From assembly GCA_944470555.2 (NCBI GenBank), contig OX104128.1, positions 40,717,920 through 40,781,919 of the forward strand: DNA of 64,000 nt, read 5' to 3'. Source of the DNA: Heterobilharzia americana. Taxonomy: Eukaryota > Platyhelminthes > Trematoda > Strigeidida > Schistosomatidae. Shown here one piece after another: positions 59,972 to 64,000 of this stretch; position 1 is the stretch's first letter; every line of letters starts with the position of its first letter. The position numbers and the translations under genes were made by a program. A model generated the notes under the pieces. The model searched no databases, had not been told where the DNA came from, and was given only the letters and a program-made list of their open reading frames with translations.

Positions 59972-61200
59972 AGTAATCTATTCTTTCTCACCCTTGATGT
60001 CTCACAACCCCACTGTACTTTTCATAGACGAACTAAAAATCTCCCCCACCCCATTTTTGTTCCATCTTACTCGCACAACGGAAGAACCTCTCTGACCGAG
60101 TTGCTTATTCACTCACCTGTATTACATCGATCTTTGCTCCATATCACTATGTAATTGGATGGTTGTAAAGTTCACCACTTTCTGTACCAAAACTTGAACA
60201 TTAACCTGAAAACTTAGTGTCAGATTCATACTCTTGAAAAGGATCCTCCTAGCAAGATCGAAACGTTGAGGAATAATACAAAATATTTGTTTATTTGTTC
60301 TAATATACTACACCGGGATTACACAAGTAAAAATACATCCTACACAATAAAAATATGAAATATAAAATTACATTTTACCACGGTACTCAATTTTTACACT
60401 TATATTGAAATGCTCGCTTGCCTAACAGGAAGCTTAATGTAACTGGGATTTTTATTTGGAAGAGTTACACTTTTTAATCCACAAAGAGGAGAAGAATTTA
60501 AGCGATTTGTTGGAATTCAATGAATTCAGTAATGCTTGAATGAAAAATAACTAGTAGAAACTTTTATATTGATTCATATTTGCAACGCATATTTCAAAGA
60601 TTGTATCATAGTCACATTAATAATATCACTTCTGAAATACGGTTTCAGAAGCAAAATGTATTTTCGCTCTTTTTTGTCCATCACAGTTATAAACTTTGTT
60701 AAAATCTTCAATGGATATTTGCAAACCGCATGAATATATTGAACTTATCATCGAAAGTTTCGTCTTCCAAAATCTTCAGCCAGGTGGACTGAACACTTTG
60801 CTAAACTTTGTTTAAATTAGAAAAGAAAGAAATTGAAGACTTTTTTTAGAAAGCAGTAATTCCTTATCAGTAAAAACTGTTACCATCAGACTGAATTTTT
60901 AATTGGATTACATTGTTGAACAAAGTCTAAACACTAAATAAAAGTCAGGGCTAGACAGATAACTGGTGAGAAAACATTTTTTTACCTTTATAGGATAGAT
61001 TTTCATCTACGATTCACAAAAATAATGGCTTAAATGTCGACACTAATAGAAATCCTGAAACTAAGTTAGCTGTAACACCAAGAATTTATTTAGAATACAA
61101 ATGAACTGTACTGTTTAAGGAATCTACTTGACGTTAGGTTGAAACAACCCTGATTGGCACCGGTGATCTTGAATCATACTTTCAAGGCGATCTTGTCAAT
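59972..61200. other. AT-rich stretch, nothing recognised
   Basis: A 79-codon ORF overlaps the end of the family C element and is a shadow. No other feature. Confidence 0.45.
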
Positions 61201-61302
61201 TGTGATGTTGCTTGTATCATCTGATCCTTGACTGAACCGAACCGATCGGTCTCCATTGGTATATGGATCTGGCGCTCAACGACGTGGTGATACAAGCAAC
61301 AT
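61201..61302. repeat. Foldback with perfect 17-bp ends (family A tail pieces)
   Basis: 61201-61217 and 61286-61302 are perfect inverted copies (tgatgttgcttgtatca). The left part (61201-61262) is the family A tail on the minus strand. The right part (about 61272-61302) is the start of the same tail on the plus strand. It lies directly 5' of the plus-strand family A SINE, as the foldback at 53.5-53.7 kb does for its minus-strand SINE. Confidence 0.82.
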
Positions 61303-61505
61303 CATATAGACTGAAGAAGTGATGATCATGACTCAGTGGCCTAGTGGTAACCCTCTGGCATGTTTGAAGCAAACGATGATGTGTTTGGATCGTACTGAGA
61401 ACAACATCACTCATTTAGAGGGAGGTACATATGGCTGACGAGTTCTAAACTTGACGAAACGCGCATCCTAAATTCTACTGCTAGCCACTATGCATCATTA
61501 ATATA
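61303..61505 (+). mobile_element. Family A hammerhead SINE, well preserved
   Basis: A box cagtggcctagtggtaac (61334-61351), B-box region (gtttggatcgtactg, about 61383-61397), ribozyme at 61423-61478, and the family flank ctactgctagccactatgca. The region between A box and B box follows the family A pattern (ctctggca, then tttgaagc). Confidence 0.83.
61423..61478 (+). ncRNA. Hammerhead ribozyme, core intact (family A)
   Basis: Core CTGACGA (61435-61441), GAAA (61456-61459) and cleavage triplet ATC are all present. Stem II is reduced to three pairs including one G-U (GTT/GAC-type) with loop CTAAACTT. Stem I near the core starts with G-C and G-U pairs. Stem III is the minimal CGCGCA form. Cleavage is possible but the stems are weak. 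Confidence 0.72.
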
Positions 61506-62639
61506 AATGAACCTGCCAAATATTTAAGAAAAATCCAAGTCGGATGGCACGTACTTGTCAGAAGATATTCATCATTGGTGATGGATCCTAGATGACCGAT
61601 AGTTTTCAGATTAAATTTATACTACCAATGATAATAATAAAACATCTTGATAAAGTTGAATTATAAAAATCGGTATTTTTTCATGCACCTCTTTTATTTT
61701 ATTGTAATGGAGTTATCTAAGCGCTGACTGAACTAATGTACCCATAGGCGAAAATATAATAAGTTAATAATAACTAAAGAGCAAGAACTACTTTTAAAGT
61801 TGAAAAGAGATTTAATTATATTCGGTAGTAACAAGCCAGGATTCAATTCCTGATAGATTCACTTTCGTTGACTATTTGCTTGCGGTTATCTCCATCCACT
61901 GTCTACTTGATATGTGGTTCATCTCATTCATGTACACACTGAATATAGGTGTTCATCACAAATTTAGTCAAGAAAATAGTAAAATTAAGTGTCCGGCGCT
62001 TCAACTCTTCTAGAATCATTCCGATCAGATTTGCAAACTGTTATTATGGTGTTATTGATAAGCGTTAAGGTTTTTGCAATGCAACTCAAATAGCTTAATT
62101 TTTACATGATTTTTCTGGATTTAGGAAACATTATCAAATAGTTCGGTGGCTTTTAAAGTAGAAGAAGTGATCTTAAGATTTCACTTCTTTAAAATAATCT
62201 GCATAGGGAAACAATTCGTCACAGTGATCAGTTATAGCATATTTTGGTAACTCTAGATACCGTACAATTATATGCAAATAGATAAATTTGATAATCTGAT
62301 ATAATTATGCAGTGGGATTTAGAGATTACCTAATTTTAAAGCAGTTTTCACAGAGTATTGACACTGTTTGTAGATTCCAAGGTAGTGTACGTACATGCTT
62401 CATATGACATCCAGCCTAAAGCCACCAAGTCCCTTAGTACAACATCACGAAATTCTAAACTATGGAGTTACCGCTGTTTAGACCAACTAGGTTTTCAATG
62501 ATTTTCCTACTGGTGTCACTCCGGGATGAAAAACAACCTTCAGTTAGGACCCCTCATTCTATTTATTTTTAATATGATATACGCTTGCCTGTTTTAAAGT
62601 TATCCCCTCCTTTCATTTATTACCATTTTTCAACTCTAT
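61506..62639. other. AT-rich stretch with a short family C tail
   Basis: Except for a tail-like patch at about 62485-62545 (gttttcaatgattttcct, then gtcactccgggatgaa), nothing was recognised. Confidence 0.45.
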
Positions 62640-63390
62640 CACTCAGTGATTTCTGCTGCAGACACTTAAGTATTATAACTCTTTGCTCTCTGAGCTACAA
62701 GGTTGAGTTCTTCGAAGTTCCATCACCAAGCTAGATGACCCCATCAGCATTCACTTCATATAGAAGTGAAACATCTTCAAGTCAGAAGAATTTTTACAAA
62801 GAATATTTGCTGACTTTGAGCGTTTATGGTAGGAGACGATTTTCGTTTCTTTTTTCTGTCACTTGCCGACCTTTAAAACTACTGTTAATTTTTGGCCTAT
62901 GCTGCTGGCCTAATAGCCGACTGGTTATTTATTGAACTGATTTCCTGAATCCTTCCTTCCAGTCCATTTATTGGATCAGTGTCCATGTGCCTACAAATAA
63001 TTATGTGATTGAAGTCTTATCCGTTCAGGTATTCTCTCGCAGTTTTCCAGCCCACTTGTTTCAGTATTTCCATTTTGTCACAATCAAAGTTGTGGTTGTG
63101 CTCATCTAGGTGTGTCGGTATCAATGACTATACAAGATGTAGTTTGACTGCCAATCTTACTACATATACCCTCTGAGAAATCAAACAGCTGTATTGGTCA
63201 AACTTGTGACGTTAGTAGTCTTTTCTATTAGTCTTTGAGGCTATGTTCACCTTGTTTTCTGAAATGGATCCTTCAGCTTGAGTCAGATTTTCTGCAGAGA
63301 CTTAGTTGATTTGTGTTCCGTCTTTATACCGAATGAGTGAAGCAGCTGGTTGAAAGTTAATATACGATAAAGCGAATCGTTTTTGGGGTT
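62640..63390 (-). mobile_element. Penelope-like linker and GIY-YIG region, heavily decayed
   Basis: Minus-strand pieces: 'FQPAASLIRYKDGTQIN' (about 63355-63305, the linker before GIY-YIG), 'SENKVNIASKTNRKDY' (about 63265-63220), 'RLAVKLHLV' (about 63155-63130) and 'HLDEHNHNFDCDKMEIL' (about 63117-63067). The H-x2-E-x-N-H pattern is usual near the end of the domain. The YIG triad itself is not clearly preserved. Several frameshifts separate the pieces. The RT part is not seen. Confidence 0.6.
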
Positions 63391-64000
63391 GCGGTTATTT
63401 TTATAAAAATAGTTTTATTCTAATTTTTGCTGTTGTTTAGCCTTTCAATGAGTGCTTGCATGTGTGCATACAAATCATCTAAAGCAACTTAATATCAGAG
63501 GATAATTTATTGCAGACACCTAATGAAAATTAAGCAGATGAAATTAAGTATTACTATTCCACTGTAATTTTCATTCTCGTACATTTCAAGCCTACAAACA
63601 GTACAATATGTACGGAAACACTGAATTCGTTATAGTATGTGAATGTCTTATTTCTGCCAACAAGAAAATGAATTGTTCCCTAGCACGAGGTGTCTACTAA
63701 CTAAACATCCCATATAGTATGTTCGTTTTCTAAACTCATCTTGAAATATTGTCTTGCGTAGCTGATATTTGAAGGCTAAGCGGCTCACCAATTGTATTCT
63801 AGTCATGATTTTCTGCATTATCAAAGCAAATGATTGAAAGAATGGAATTCTTGGCATGTTACATTTCATAAAAACTCATTTCCCGTACAATATATTTTAA
63901 TTAATTAATTACTGAATATTAGCGTCCGGTTTGGACTAATGAGTTAATAAAAAAACGGAATGATACATTGGTGGCAGTAATTTATTCAACCAATAGAAAA
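63391..64000. other. AT-rich stretch, nothing recognised
   Basis: A 73-codon ORF at 63648-63869 (minus) has no recognised motif. Confidence 0.45.

Overview
The window looks like repeat-dense nuclear DNA of a blood fluke (Schistosoma or a close schistosomatid). The base composition is AT-rich, with no bacterial operons and no long intact host ORF. The recognisable content is almost entirely transposable: degraded Penelope-like elements (PLEs; reverse transcriptase plus GIY-YIG endonuclease), RTE/SR2-like non-LTR retrotransposons, and short tRNA-derived repeats carrying hammerhead ribozymes, as in the schistosome Sm-alpha family. The organism call is inference from this combination.

Layout. 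1-5.7 kb: five SINE-like repeats and a 3' RTE stub. 8.2-10.1 kb: a nearly complete but broken PLE (-). 12.3-18.7 kb: a 534-bp inverted RTE fragment, a PLE (+), then a near full-length decayed RTE (+). 20.1-21.2 kb: a second RTE (-). 23.65-23.99 kb: a family C element with ~50-bp terminal inverted repeats and a hammerhead whose conserved core is complete. 28.4-32.2 kb: SINE-like repeats and a PLE 3' end. 33.8-39.7 kb: family C fragments and an RTE C-terminus. 40.7-42.6 kb: a second nearly complete PLE (-). 47.4-53.7 kb: repeats of all three families, including a second intact-core hammerhead, plus one unassigned coding-like stretch near 49 kb. 55.4-59.1 kb: a PLE-only cluster with two large inverted duplications. 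59.6-63.4 kb: family C and A repeats and a ninth PLE stretch.

No host protein-coding gene can be supported with confidence, although unrecognised exons cannot be excluded. The elements are not functionally linked except as parasites: the tRNA-like heads would drive Pol III transcription of the ribozyme SINEs, while PLE and RTE proteins would supply reverse transcription. All protein-coding copies here carry stops, frameshifts or lost catalytic residues.

The most unusual content is the hammerhead material. Three different tRNA-headed repeat families (A, B, C) each carry a hammerhead just 3' of the tRNA-like part, and the same minimal stem III is present in all three. Four copies keep every conserved core residue (23.7, 50.2, 53.3 and 61.4 kb). 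Foldback or inverted terminal structures accompany families A and C.
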